In this document: positions 19,398-29,557 of the stretch, piece by piece | Position numbering within the stretch: the first letter of the stretch is position 1 | Layout of the letters: each line of letters begins with the position of its first letter | Origin: Palsa-459 sp963841965 | GTDB lineage: Bacteria > Actinomycetota > Acidimicrobiia > Acidimicrobiales > RAAP-2 | NCBI GenBank assembly: GCA_963841965.1 | Contig: CAWJES010000001.1 | Location: forward strand, 1-64,000 | Reading direction: 5' to 3' | Length of the DNA stretch: 64,000 nucleotides | The notes under the pieces: generated by a model | The model's database searches: none | What the model was told of the DNA's origin: nothing | Seen by the model: only the letters and a program-made list of their open reading frames with translations | Made by a program: the position numbers and the translations under genes

Positions 19398-20676
19398 ATG
19401 TTGGATATCAGGTTTGTACCGGGCAAGCCCGGAGATCGTAAAAGCCGATCTGGTGAAACGAAACTCTCCGGAAAAAATTGCATGGGTGGACGAGATTCTC
19501 ACAAAAGATGCGAGGTCCCGCGAGCTGAAGGTACAGACCGATGAACTTCGGCACCGGAGGAATACAATTGCACGGGAGATAAACGAGGCAAGGAAAGCGG
19601 GAACAGTGCCGGCCTCCCTGATGGCAGAAGCAGCCGGGCTCCCGGCAAGGATCAAGGATAACGACACAGAGCAGGAAGAGATCCAGAAGATCATCCGCAC
19701 CCGGCTCATGCGCCTCCCAAACATCCTGCATAAGACCGTACCGCAGGGAAAAGACGATACCGAAAATGTCGGGATCCGGCGCGTCGGCACCCCGCGCACG
19801 GTTGACTTCGAGATCCGGAACCACGGGCAGCTGGCCGCTGACAGGGGCTGGGCGGACTTCGAGCGGGCGGCGAAGATCTCTGGTGCAGGATTTTATTTCC
19901 TCAAAGGCAGCCTCGTCATGCTGGACCTTGCGCTCCAGCGTTTTGCCCTGGACCTTCTCGAAAAGAAAGGATTTACCCCGGTTGTCCCTCCGTTCATGAT
20001 CAACCGGAGATCGTACGAAGGGGTCACCGATCTCGATGATTTCGAGAAGGTGATGTACAAGATCGATGGCGACGAGACATACCTGATAGCGACAAGCGAA
20101 CATCCGATCGCCGCGATGTACCAGGACGAGATTTTCGAGGAAAAAGACCTGCCGTTGCGCCTTGCCGGACTTTCCACCTGCTTCCGCCGGGAGATCGGAG
20201 CGCACGGGCTTGACACAAAAGGGCTCTTCCGTGTCCACCAGTTCACGAAAATCGAGCAGTTTGTTTTCTGCAGGCCGGAAGACTCCTGGCAGATCCACGA
20301 AGAACTGCTGGCAAATGCCGAAGAGGTTTTCCGGAAACTGGAGATTCCCTACCATGTTGTTAATATCTGTACCGGGGATATCGGTACGGTTGCAGCAAAG
20401 AAATACGATATCGAGGCATGGATGCCGAGGGAGAATGCCTACAAAGAGGTTGTTTCCTGCTCCAACTGTACCGCGTACCAGGCAGCAAGTCTCAATATAC
20501 GGGTACGGGACAAAGAAAATTTTGAATCAAAACGGTATATCCACACCCTCAACTCGACCGCGATTGCCACATCACGGGCCCTGCGGTGCATCCTGGAGAA
20601 TTACCAGAACCAGGATGGATCGGTCACGATCCCAACAGTGTTGCGGCCCTACATGAACGACCACGAGTTCCTGTAA
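19398..20676 (+). CDS. serS: seryl-tRNA synthetase, one frameshift near start
   Basis: This enzyme charges tRNA-Ser. The N-terminal tRNA-binding coiled-coil arm spans about residues 30-105 (ELKVQTDELRHRRNTIARE). The class II core has motif 2 (FRREIGAHGLDTKGLFRVHQ) and motif 3 (TSRALRCILENYQ), with the serine-site TSEHPIAAMY. This is the common bacterial-type SerRS, not the rare methanogen type. ATG 19398 begins MLDIRFV; an extra C at about 19420 then shifts into the long frame with RASPEIVKADLVKRNSPEK. GAGGTG at 19386-19391 is the ribosome site. Length is about 425 residues, normal. A T-rich stretch (about 20697-20706) follows the stop. Confidence 0.93.
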
Positions 20677-20780
20677 AATCTGCTGGGTTTACCTCTCCTT
20701 TTTTATCATCAAACGCAGTACATCTGATAAATACTTATTTGCCAAAGATAGTGCAAGAGTATAAGAGAGAATGTGGTACT

Positions 20781-22300
20781 ATGGGCTATCCCGATTTGAA
20801 AAGTGATGAAACCATTATTCTGACTGCACAGCAGGTAAAGGTAAAATCTGTGCCGTTCGAACTGGTGCTCACCAACCGGCGTCTTATTATCATCGACAGC
20901 GAGAAGAACGTTGTCCCTACACAGCAGATCCCGCTGATCACCATCAGAAACGTAACAGCCGGGGAGAATGCAATCCGCAACCCGGTCATTACCCTTACCA
21001 TCCTGACCGATACGGCGGATACCCGGGAGATGGCGCTTACTTTTGCCATGCAGACTGCCGGTGAGCGCAAGCGCGAGGCCGGGGAGTGGGTAAAAGCCCT
21101 CAAGAAATATATCACTGAGGCAGTATCGTATCCGGTGGAGATGGTCCCGGATACACAGGCTCCCGTGGAAACCCGTCAGGACCATACCGGAACTCCCGGT
21201 ATAAAAAAGAAGATCGAGATTGCCCGCCCGATAAAAAAGATCATAGTGGACACGAGCCACATGCCGCCAAAACCTGTCGAAACATCGACACTGCCTGAGG
21301 GATCGTTCTGTGGCAGGTGCGGGAACCGCATGCCCCCGGGATCAACATTCTGCAACCGGTGCGGAACCAAAGTTACGGCCCCGAACGGACAGGAAACTGT
21401 TTCTGCCACACCGAAACAGTTACGACAGCCCCGACAACCACCGCAGGGCCCGGCGACCACAGGGGCCGGCCCATTGAGCAGATCATTCACTCAATCGAGC
21501 CCCTCATTGAAGACTCGGTGCCCCGCACTGAAACCGCACCGGCAATCCCGGAACCTGAACAGGCACTCTACGTTCCCCCGGAAGTGCCCGCAGCCCCTGC
21601 ACCTGATACAACCCCGGCCGCTGAAGGAACACCGGCACCCTCCGCCCCCGCAGTCCCGCCCGTCTCACCGTTCCCTCCGTTGCCACCGGTACTCCGCAGC
21701 ACCCCGGAAAAAACGTTCAAAGATCCTTGCGGCAGCCATTATCCTCATCGTAATTATTGCGGTGGCAGCCGGGGGATTTATGGTTATGAAAAACATGCAG
21801 AAGAGTGCCGTGGTCCCACCGGTGATGACGACAATTCCCACCCCGACAGCCACCATCCCGACAGCAAAGCCGACAGCAATCGTAACGACCGTTGTCACCA
21901 CTGCCGTGCCGACAACGCCGCAGGTGCTGATCCCGCAAACAGGTGTCTGGGTTGAGGTCACGTACGACAAGACCTCACCGGACTGGTAGGAACCCCGGGT
22001 TCACAGGTCGCTGTGACTGATACCGGGGATCATTTCTACATCGTCCCGACCAGTACCGGAACCGTTGCCGTATCACTTCAGAAAACTGATGGTTCCGGTG
22101 ACGAACTCAAAGTGACCGTTTATAGTGCCGGTACGGCAGTAAAAACTGTATCAACGACCACCCCCATGGGCCGGATTGATCTGCAGTTTGCCCTCACGGC
22201 CCCGACAACTCCCCCGACACTCCCAATAACAACACTCCCCACGACATCCATTTCATCGACCGCATCTGCAACGGCAAATGCAACCAATAGTACGGTGTAA
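20781..22300 (+). CDS. zinc-ribbon membrane protein with PH-like N-terminus, three frameshifts
   Basis: Residues 1-115 resemble a PH-like/GRAM beta domain (LVLTNRRLIIIDSEKNVVPT, then ITIRNVTAGENAI). A zinc ribbon follows at about residue 175 (FCGRCGNRMPPGSTFCNRCG), then a proline/alanine-rich linker, a single membrane helix (KILAAAIILIVIIAVAAGGF) and a threonine/proline-rich extracellular tail with a beta domain (GSGDELKVTVYSAGTAV). The linker is read in another frame between about 21425 and 21715 (IEQIIHSIEPLIEDSVPRTE), so two indels compensate; a third lies near 21980. The plan (cytoplasmic sensor-like domain, zinc ribbon, helix, outside domain) suggests an envelope-associated protein of unknown role, common in Methanomicrobiales. 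Confidence 0.68.
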
Positions 22301-22379
22301 CGGCGAGAATGCCGGCAATCATCACCGGTTTTTTGTCCGGGCGGCAACAGCCAAAAAGGATGTGAACGGATGAATCCTT

Positions 22380-23421
22380 ATGATATACCGTAACCTGTTT
22401 GCAGGAATTTTCCTGTTTTTCGGTACTCGCTGGTGCGGCAGCCGCATCCGGCTCGATACAGTCGTACCTGGGTGATACCGTCAAACTTTCCGGATACTGT
22501 TATGACAGCCAGACGGTCTACCTCTACCTGACCGGCCCGAACCTCCCGGCAAACGGGGTGGCCCTGGACAACATCAATAACCGGGCTGACCAGGGTGGGT
22601 TTACCGAAGTAAGTGTCGATAGTAACGATCACTGGGAATACGACTGGGGCACGAATTCACTGGGTGGGAGACTTGATGCCGGCACGTATACAGTATGGGC
22701 GGTTGACAGCCCCAGCGATCGTTCTCATCTTGATGACGCGGAATACAGCACGATTTCTGTTTCGCTTGGTAATCCGAGCATCAGCGTCGTCACCCCCGTT
22801 ATTCCGGGCAGCTTCGATCTCCGTTCCATCCCGGACAATGTATCCGTGGTAATAAACGGGGACTATAAAGGGAGCACTCCTCTGACCGTCTTCGGTCTCG
22901 ATCCCGGCACCTACAATATCACGTTTTCCCGGTTTAATTATGAGAAGTTCTCCACACGGGCAGCGATCGAATCCGGTTCTATTACCGAAGTGACTGCAAC
23001 GCTCCAGCCAAAGACCGGAACCCTTGTAATCAACACAAGCCCTGTGGGTGCGCAGGTGGTTCTTGACGGAAACAATCTGGGCACCGCACCGGTCACCAGT
23101 ACGAACCTTGCCGCAGGCAACCACACGATCAATGCAACGCTTGATGGGTACATCCCCGTCGAAATTCAGGTACAGGTAATTGCTGACCAGTCGGTAACAA
23201 GTATGATCGAACTCAAGAAACCCGCTACGGTAATCCCGGGGATTTCAGTACCTGTACCGATCCCGGTGACTATCGGTGCCTGCACCTGTGCGATCCTGAT
23301 TTTTGCGTTCTGCCGCCCGCGTACCGGGCCGGTAAAAACTGCTGAAGTGGCGAGTCCTGGAAAATACCGGGACATTTCCTGTTTTATCGGATATGTGGAG
23401 TATCACGTTCCCGGATACTGA
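22380..23421 (+). CDS. secreted protein with two PEGA domains, one early frameshift
   Basis: A signal peptide is obtained by joining frames near 22417 (MIYRNLFAGIFLFF then SVLAGAAAASGS). About 115 residues of beta-rich sequence follow (GDTVKLSGYCYDSQTVYLYL), as in other exported methanogen proteins. Next come two PEGA domains (FDLRSIPDNVSVVINGDYKG and TLVINTSPVGAQVVLDGNNL, each ending in YN.TF/H.INATLDGY) and a hydrophobic helix (PVPIPVTIGACTCAILIFAF) with a short cytoplasmic tail. It is probably anchored at the cell surface. It starts 80 bases after the zinc-ribbon protein on the same strand. Function is unknown; PEGA domains are thought to bind surface structures. Confidence 0.78.
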
Positions 23422-23572
23422 TCGATAAAAATACCGGGGCCAGACCGATCCATTACCTTGCTTTTATTATACGGACGGTGAGGAAGGCCCCGCCAGAGAA
23501 GTACCTGACCAAAGGGCTATATACCACGTCGGGCGATTACCAAATATCCAATATCGATGGAGTGAGTGATCT

Positions 23573-25533
23573 ATGCCAGAAAAAGAACCAAAACCCGTGC
23601 TGGTCCGGGAACGGCTCGATGTCTGCGAGCTGGACCGGGCCCGGATGTCCCTCTTAAACCCTGCGCTGATCGCGCAGAAGATAGCTGAACGGACAATCGA
23701 TGAGAATGCAAAGCCCCTCATAGAGATGGCGATGAAGGAGGGCATTGAGACAGTCTGGGACCGTTTTGAGATGCAGCAGCCCTCGTGCAAGTACTGCGAA
23801 GCGGGGATCTCCTGCTCGCGGTGCACCATGGGCCCGTGCCGGATCATACCGCCCCACCGGATCCGGGGCGTCTGTGGAGCCGATGCAGACCTGATCGTAT
23901 CGCGTAACCTGCTTGACACTATCGCGACCGGCTCAGCAGCCCATTCCGATCACGGCCGCGACATTGTCGAGACGCTTTATCTGTCGGTACAGGTAAGACC
24001 AATGACTACGGTATCGCCGATCCAGATAAACTGCGCCTGATTGCAAAAGAGTACGGCATTGAGACCGCAGGAAAGAGTGCACATGACCTCGCTGCTGCGG
24101 TCGGGAGCGCCATGCTCGAAGAGTACGGGATGGTGAAAAACACCCTCCAGTTCCTCAACCGGGCACCAAAAGCGACTCGGGAAATATGGGACAAACTCGG
24201 TATCTCCCCGAGGGGGATCGACCGCGAAGTGGTGGACTGCATGCACCGGATCCAGATGGGGGTCGGGGCGGATTATGTAAATATCCTGTTACAGGGCCTC
24301 CGGTGCAGCCTCTCTGACGGGTGGGGCGGGTCGATGATGGGAACCGATGTTTCCGATGTTCTCTTTGGTACGCCGACCATCAAATCGTCACGGATCAATC
24401 TTGCGGTGCTTAAAGAGGACCATGTCAATATCGCAGTCCACGGCCATAACCCGGTCCTCTCCGAGATGGTTGTAAAGGCGGTCGCGGACCCCGAACTTGT
24501 GGCCCTTGCCAGGAAAAACGGCGCAAAAGGGATCAACCTTGTCGGGCTCTGCTGCACGGGAAGCGAGCTTTTGATGCGCAAGGGCGTCCCGATGACCGGC
24601 AACCACTTGAACCAGGAACTGGTCATCATGACCGGGGCTCTCGAAGCGATGATCGTTGATTTCCAGTGCATCTTCCCCTCGCTCCCGAGGACCGCAAGCT
24701 GCTTCCACACCCTGATCATCTCGACCAGTGCAAAGGCGACTATCCCGGGTTCGTATTTCTTTGACTTTACCCCGGACAAAGGATTCCTGACCGCGAAAGC
24801 GATCGTGAGGATGGCAGTTGAGAATTTCAAAAACCGGAACCCAAAGAGAGTCCTGATCCCCGGCACACCGGTCCCGCTGATGACCGGCTTCTCCAACGAA
24901 GCGATCAAACATGCACTGGGTGGATCATTCAAGCCCCTCATCGATCTCATCGCTGCCGGTAAGATCCGGGGCGCGGTCGGGATTGTCGGCTGTAACAACC
25001 CTCACGTGAAGCATGACTACGGCCATGTGACGCTCTCAAAGGCCCTTATTAAGAAAAATATCCTCTGTGTCGAGACCGGCTGCGCGGCGATCGCATCTGC
25101 AAAGGCCGGGCTTCTCGTGCCGGATGCTGCGGCTCTCGCGGGTGATGACCTGCGGACGGTCTGCGAATCGCTCAAAATCCCGCCCGTGCTCCACATGGGG
25201 TCCTGCGTGGACAATTCCCGTATCCTTGTGCTTGCGGCGGAACTCGGGAACGCGCTCAATGTCCCGATCCACAAACTGCCCATTGCCGGCGCAGCGCCGG
25301 AATGGTACTCGCAGAAGGCGGTCTCGATCGGTGCATACTTTGTTGCATCGGGAGTCTATACGGTGCTTGGCGTGATGCCGCATATATCCGGCAGCCCGGC
25401 CGTGGTCTCACTCCTCACCGACGGCCTCAAAGGGGCGGTGAACGCGAACTTCGCGGTGGAACCCGATCCGGTCAAAGCAGCAGATCTTATCGCAGACCAC
25501 ATCGAACAGAAACGGACGGGACTTGGCATATGA
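23573..25533 (+). CDS. cooS: anaerobic Ni-Fe carbon monoxide dehydrogenase, one frameshift
   Basis: The enzyme interconverts CO and CO2. Near the N-terminus PSCKYCEAGISCSRCTMGPC (C72, C75, C81, C84, C89) and GVCGAD bind the D and B clusters. The active-site C-cluster ligands are all present: VHGHNP (about residue 290), GLCCTGSE (about 327), VDFQCIF (about 366), VGCNNP (about 474), VETGCAA (about 504) and HMGSCVDNSR (about 545). The second D-cluster cysteine of the usual CX7C motif is serine (S80), while C75 makes a CX2C motif. Length is about 650 residues: the monofunctional bacterial type, not the acetyl-CoA synthase alpha subunit. A frameshift near 23995 joins the halves (KTNDYGIADPDKLRL). 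GGAGTGAGTGATC precedes the ATG, and a TATA-like GCTATATACC lies at about 23517. Confidence 0.93.
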
Positions 25534-26419
25534 GCGTTCCTGCCGGAGCACGGTCTGTGCCCGTGTCTGGAAACTACCATGCGCCCCGGGCCGATGAGTG
25601 CGGGATCCGGGTCGTCATCACCGGGAAGGGGGGCGTCGGGAAGACCACGCTTGCCGCACTCCTTGCCCGCCTGTTTGCCCGGGAGGGAAAACTGGTCCTT
25701 GCGATCGATGGCGATCCCCAGCAGAACCTTGCGGCGACCCTGGGTGTCCCACCGGATACTGCAGAACAGATCGTGCCTGTTTCAGAGAGTGTGGACTATC
25801 TCCGCGAAAAGACCGGCGCCGGCCCGGATATATCCCCGGGCGGGCTTCTTACTCTCAATCCCGATGTAAGCGATGTCATCGACCGTTTTTCGATAACGGT
25901 TGACCAGAATCTACCGGCTTCTCGTCATGGGGAGCGTGAAGCAGGCAGGGTCAGGGTGTCTCTGTCCTGGTTCACCCTGCTTACAGCAATACTCCGTCAC
26001 ATGAGGCTCCTTAAGAACGAGGTCGTCATCCTTGATACCCCGGCAGGACTTGAACATTTCGGGAGGGCCGTTGCCGAAGGGTTCACCTGTGCGGTGGTGG
26101 TGGCGGACCCATCGGTACAACGCAGTCTCTGTTGCCCGGGAGTCAGCCCGGCTTGCAGGACAACTCGGCATCGGGGAGGTCATGTTCGTCCTCAACCGTG
26201 TGCAGGGAGATACGGATGTACAAAAAAGTCTGCGGGGAGACCGGGTACATGCCGGCATTTCCGCAGACGGTTATCCTGCCCTTTGATCCACAAGTCAGCC
26301 GCACCGAACCTGCGGTCACCCCGCTCATAACCGGTGATTCGGCCTTCATCGAAAACGTCCGGGCACTTGCGGCGACAATTAACGGAGTGTGTGAAGGCCG
26401 GAATCCCCGGGTCACTTAA
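25530..26419 (+). CDS. cooC: CooC-type ATPase for CODH nickel insertion, several frameshifts
   Basis: VVITGKGGVGKTTLAALLAR is a deviant Walker A motif of the MinD/CooC group, IDGDPQQNLAATLG follows, and VVILDTPAGLEHFGRAVAEG is Walker B. A second frame at about 25920-25960 gives MGSVKQAGSGCLCPG, containing the C-x-C motif by which the CooC dimer binds a metal ion. The tail is restored from further frames (GEVMFVLNRVQGDTDV, then ENVRALAATINGV), ending at 26419. CooC delivers or inserts nickel in the C-cluster. Its ATG overlaps the cooS stop (ATATGA), so the pair is coupled. No electron-carrier gene such as cooF follows. Confidence 0.88.
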
Positions 26420-27481
26420 AAGGGGGGTTTTACCCTGATTCCTTCCGAAAGGTGCAGGGGTCGCGGCCTGGTCGAAAACAAACAAACAGGATTATGCTGA
26501 CGCTCTTCCCGGAAGTTTGCATTTCTGGCAGGTAAAGTAGTCAGGTCATACTTTACATCGAGCGCTTCCCACTCACGGTACTGCATATCCGAGAGGTGAT
26601 CACTGTTTTTCTCTGCATCTTTCCATGCAGCAGCGTCCACGTAGTCCCATGCCACAGTCTCCATGGGCTGACCATTGGCGATGACAATTACTTCCGGGGT
26701 GGAATGGAGTTGGCCAAAGGCGAACGTGGAAGAATCATCGGTGATGATGGTGGGTTGTGTCGTCTCGAATCAGGGCATAACCGGTCCCGTCGTAATCATA
26801 GGGAGAGGCAGCACTGACCCCGGCAGTCATATGGTCCTCATCGATAAAGAACAAGACCGCCGAGCCGAGGCCCAGATTGTTTAAGATTGAGGCCAGGAGA
26901 AGCGATTTTTCGCCACTCGTCCCCTCCCCGGTGTAGAGCACCTCGTATGGGTATGTGCACCGGGCCCTCGTAACTTGGAATGTGCTGGACGATGCTTGTC
27001 GCGATCCGAGCCTCGTCAGAGGGATTGGCAGTTATTCCTTTGATTGCTGCCGCAAGTGCAGCGATTGTCGGCTGCTGTTCCGTGTCGCTTATGTAGGCGC
27101 GATAATAGGAATCATTTCCCCCATTTGCCGGGGGTTCTGCTTTATTCTGGTAATCCACATAGACAGAGGTCGAAAGTGTTAACGGGATCACATGGGTCTT
27201 CCCGTTTAATGTATAGGGATAGTACTGTGCGATCGAACCGGCCGGGATTGCGACCGTCTCAAGGACTACTGGCGCGGCTTCGAGCGGACGGGCGGCGGAT
27301 GGGACCGTCGCGTTTAACGTTTCGGCTGGTGCTGCAGAGGGTGCGGATACCGGTGATCCTGTGGCGGCCGGGCTCACCTGATCCACAGGTTCCGGACTCT
27401 GGTTTTGAGTTTACAACCGGCTGCAAATACCGCAGAAATAAACACAAGACCGATTACGATATACGAAGTAAATGATGACAT
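26416..27481 (-). CDS. transglutaminase-like lipoprotein, several frameshifts
   Basis: MSSFTSYIVIGLVFISAVFA then AGCK is a signal with a lipobox-like AAGC, restored from a frame ending near 27400. A proline/alanine-rich linker follows, then a transglutaminase-like fold: YPYTLNGKTHVIPLTLSTSV, DEARIATSIVQHIPSYEG, GEGTSGEKSLLLASILNNLG and DEDHMTAGVS. In active relatives the core reads G-D-C-x-D-K-S; here it is G-T-S-G-E-K-S, so serine appears to replace the catalytic cysteine, while the histidine is kept. The last part (ETVAWDYVDAAAWKDAEKN) is read in a third frame. The protein is probably extracytoplasmic. It is convergent with cooC, the stop codons overlapping. Function is unknown. Confidence 0.65.
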
Positions 27482-27689
27482 GGAACGAGGACTTCCCATA
27501 CACCGGATACAATGAATTTTGTACCGGCAGAGGTGTACATGTTTAGCATTCCGGGGAGATAAGTAATGCGAATCGTAATATGGGAGGATTTTTACTGACA
27601 CCGCTGCCTGCGTGGCTACATGAAAAAAGAAAACCATTTATTTATTGCAGGCCGACGCATACGATTCTCCACCAAACTCGAGTAATCCC

Positions 27690-28289
27690 ATGACTCCCGG
27701 TACTTCCCACGTTGTTCCCCGGCCCCATTGTGCAGTATTTTCAGTCACCACGCTCACCCAGCAGTTCCCGGAACCTGCAGACATCCCGTCAACGGGAGTA
27801 TTCTTTGTGCTGTTTCCGGCCCCGGTGTAGCAATCCACGAAGGTGAAAAACCAGAGATATATCTGCAGGACGGGCAGATTTCCGGCCATCCGTGCCGCCG
27901 ACACCATAGAATACCTCGGGCACAGGGGATCAGTACCCTGCTACGCGGCGGAACTGCCCGATGGTTCTTTGCTCCCTCGTGGCATGGTCGTATCCGGTGA
28001 CGGGATCTCCATGGCAGGATACCTGATGAGGATCTTGCAATCGCCGCTTATGCAGTCCGGCTGATCGCATCTTCAACGGCGAACAGGATTTGCGGACGGT
28101 GCGGGACAAAGACTGTACCAGTCCTTACCGAGCGGGCAAAAAAATGTCCGTCCTGCGGTCTTGTCATCTACCCCCGCATCTCACCGGCGATCATCGTGCT
28201 TATCACCGGGGTGATGAGGTCCTGCTTGCCCGCTCCCCCCGGTTCCCCGCCGGGATGCACAGCGTTATCGCAGGTTTTGTAGAACCGGG
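27690..28289 (+). CDS. nudC: NADH pyrophosphatase (Nudix), cut off at the contig join, frameshifted
   Basis: Joining frames gives an N-terminal domain (VPCYAAELPDGSLLPRGM), a zinc ribbon (ICGRCGTKT...KCPSCGLVIYPRISPAI) and the start of the Nudix fold (VLLARSPRFPAGMHSVIAGF then VEPG). NudC cleaves NAD(H) and can remove NAD caps from RNA. The gene should continue with the Nudix box GX5EX7REUXEEXGU, but the sequence changes at about 28290 to bacterial dnaE in another frame. At least three indels are needed (near 27830, 27890, 28035). ATG 27690 is a probable start. The missing Nudix box is a result of the join, not of evolution. Confidence 0.75.
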
Positions 28290-28295
28290 CGCGAC
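28285..28295. other. join between two unrelated genomes
   Basis: Left of this point the DNA codes an archaeal-type NudC up to GFVEPG; right of it the first codons read RDIIEPFADYAFNKPHAYGY of a high-GC bacterial DNA polymerase III alpha subunit, with no stop or linker. Base composition and codon use change at the same place and stay changed to each end, and the rate of frameshifts drops sharply. The shared bases GGGCG at the point could have allowed an assembly or cloning join. Confidence 0.9.
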
Positions 28296-29546
28296 ATCAT
28301 CGAGCCCTTCGCGGACTACGCGTTCAACAAGCCGCACGCCTATGGCTACGGGCTCATCGCGTACCAGACGGCGTGGTGCAAGGCCCACCATCCGGTCGAG
28401 TACCTCGCGGCGCTGCTGACGTCGGTGCGCGACGACAAGGACAGGACGGCCGTCTACCTCGCCGAGTGCCGCTCGCTCGGGATCGAGGTCATGGTGCCGG
28501 ACATCAACCTCGCCCACGCGGACTTCACGCCGTCAGTACTGGGGGACCGGGTCATCATCTTCGGGCTCGCAGCGGTGCGCAACGTCGGCGAGAGCCTCGT
28601 CGAGCGGATCGTGCTCGAGCGCGACGAGCACGGGCCCTATGCGTCCATCTACGACTTCGTTCGCCGCGCGGATCCGATCGTGCTCAACAAGCGAACGATG
28701 GAGTCGCTCATCAAGGGCGGCGCGTTCGACTCGTTCGGGATCCCCCGCAAGGGCCTCTTCCTCATCGTCGAGGAGCTGGTGTCGCGCACGCTCGAGCGTC
28801 GCCGCGAGAACGATGCCGGCATCGCGACGCTCTTCGCCGCCGCGGCCGAGGCGGCCGGCAGCGGTTCGGGGACCTGGGAGGGAACCGAGCTGCCGATCCC
28901 CGAGCAGGAGTTCACCAAGCACGAGCGGCTCCGCTTCGAGAAGGAGATGCTGGGGCTCTACGTCTCGGACCACCCGCTGCTCGGTGTCGCCGGCGCGCTG
29001 CGTCGCTACACGGACCACACCATCGCCGAGACCAAGGAGCTCGCCGAATTCCAGTCGGCGGACGCGCCGATCGTTCGCGTCGGCGGCGTCGTCACCGACG
29101 TGCAGCGGCGGTTCTCGAAGCGCGGCGAGGAGTGGGGGAGGTTCACGCTGGAAGACCTCGGCGGGGCGATCGAGGTCCTGTGCTTCGCCAAGCCCTTCGC
29201 CGAGTACGGCGGGTACCTCGAGCCAGACGCGGTCGTGGTCGTGGTTGGCCGGCTCGACACCCGCGAGGAGGATCCGAAGCTCGTCGTGATGTCGATGTCC
29301 ACGCCCCGGCTCGAGGCGGGCGATGAGGTGCTGCGGATCCGGCTGCCCCTCGGCAAGGTGACCGAGTCCTTCGTAGGCGACCTGAAGGGCGTGCTCTCCG
29401 AGCACCCCGGGACCTCTCCCGTGCAGCTGCTCCTCCTCGGCCGTGAGGAGCGGACGATCCAGCTCCCCGCGGAGTTCTCGGTCGACCTGGGCGCCGTCGT
29501 GGGCGTGCTGCGCACGCTGCTCGGTCCCGACGCGATCGCAGCCTGA
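28290..29546 (+). CDS. dnaE: DNA polymerase III alpha subunit, C-terminal part
   Basis: This is the replicative polymerase subunit. The fragment starts in the fingers/beta-binding region (EPFADYAFNKPHAYGYGLIA then YQTAWCKAHHPVEYLAALLT), continues through the helix-hairpin-helix part (FGLAAVRNVGESLVERIV, NKRTMESLIKGGAFDS) and the conserved KEMLGLYVSDHPL, and ends with the OB-fold domain (RVGGVVTDVQRRFSKRGEEW) and a C-terminal domain. About 418 codons remain of a family length near 1,150; the 5' part is lost at the join. KPHAYGYG in place of the more usual K(S/A)HAAAYG and the high GC fit an actinobacterial or related lineage. The frame is intact from the join to the TGA. Confidence 0.95.
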   Translation, partial: RDIIEPFADYAFNKPHAYGYGLIAYQTAWCKAHHPVEYLAALLTSVRDDKDRTAVYLAECRSLGIEVMVPDINLAHADFTPSVLGDRVIIFGLAAVRNVGESLVERIVLERDEHGPYASIYDFVRRADPIVLNKRTMESLIKGGAFDSFGIPRKGLFLIVEELVSRTLERRRENDAGIATLFAAAAEAAGSGSGTWEGTELPIPEQEFTKHERLRFEKEMLGLYVSDHPLLGVAGALRRYTDHTIAETKELAEFQSADAPIVRVGGVVTDVQRRFSKRGEEWGRFTLEDLGGAIEVLCFAKPFAEYGGYLEPDAVVVVVGRLDTREEDPKLVVMSMSTPRLEAGDEVLRIRLPLGKVTESFVGDLKGVLSEHPGTSPVQLLLLGREERTIQLPAEFSVDLGAVVGVLRTLLGPDAIAA

Positions 29547-29557
29547 ACGAGCCGATC

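Noticed and set aside
1988..27481. Reading the many broken genes as pseudogenes or programmed frameshifts
   Set aside because: Essential genes such as serS and ilvB are affected, shifts often lie in homopolymers, and restored frames are conserved to the natural ends; sequence error is simpler.
27638..27907. An 89-codon open frame on the - strand
   Set aside because: It overlaps the N-terminal half of nudC and has no features of its own.
27690..29546. A natural NudC-DnaE fusion protein
   Set aside because: The frames do not agree, nudC ends before its catalytic box, dnaE lacks its first two thirds, and base composition changes at the join.
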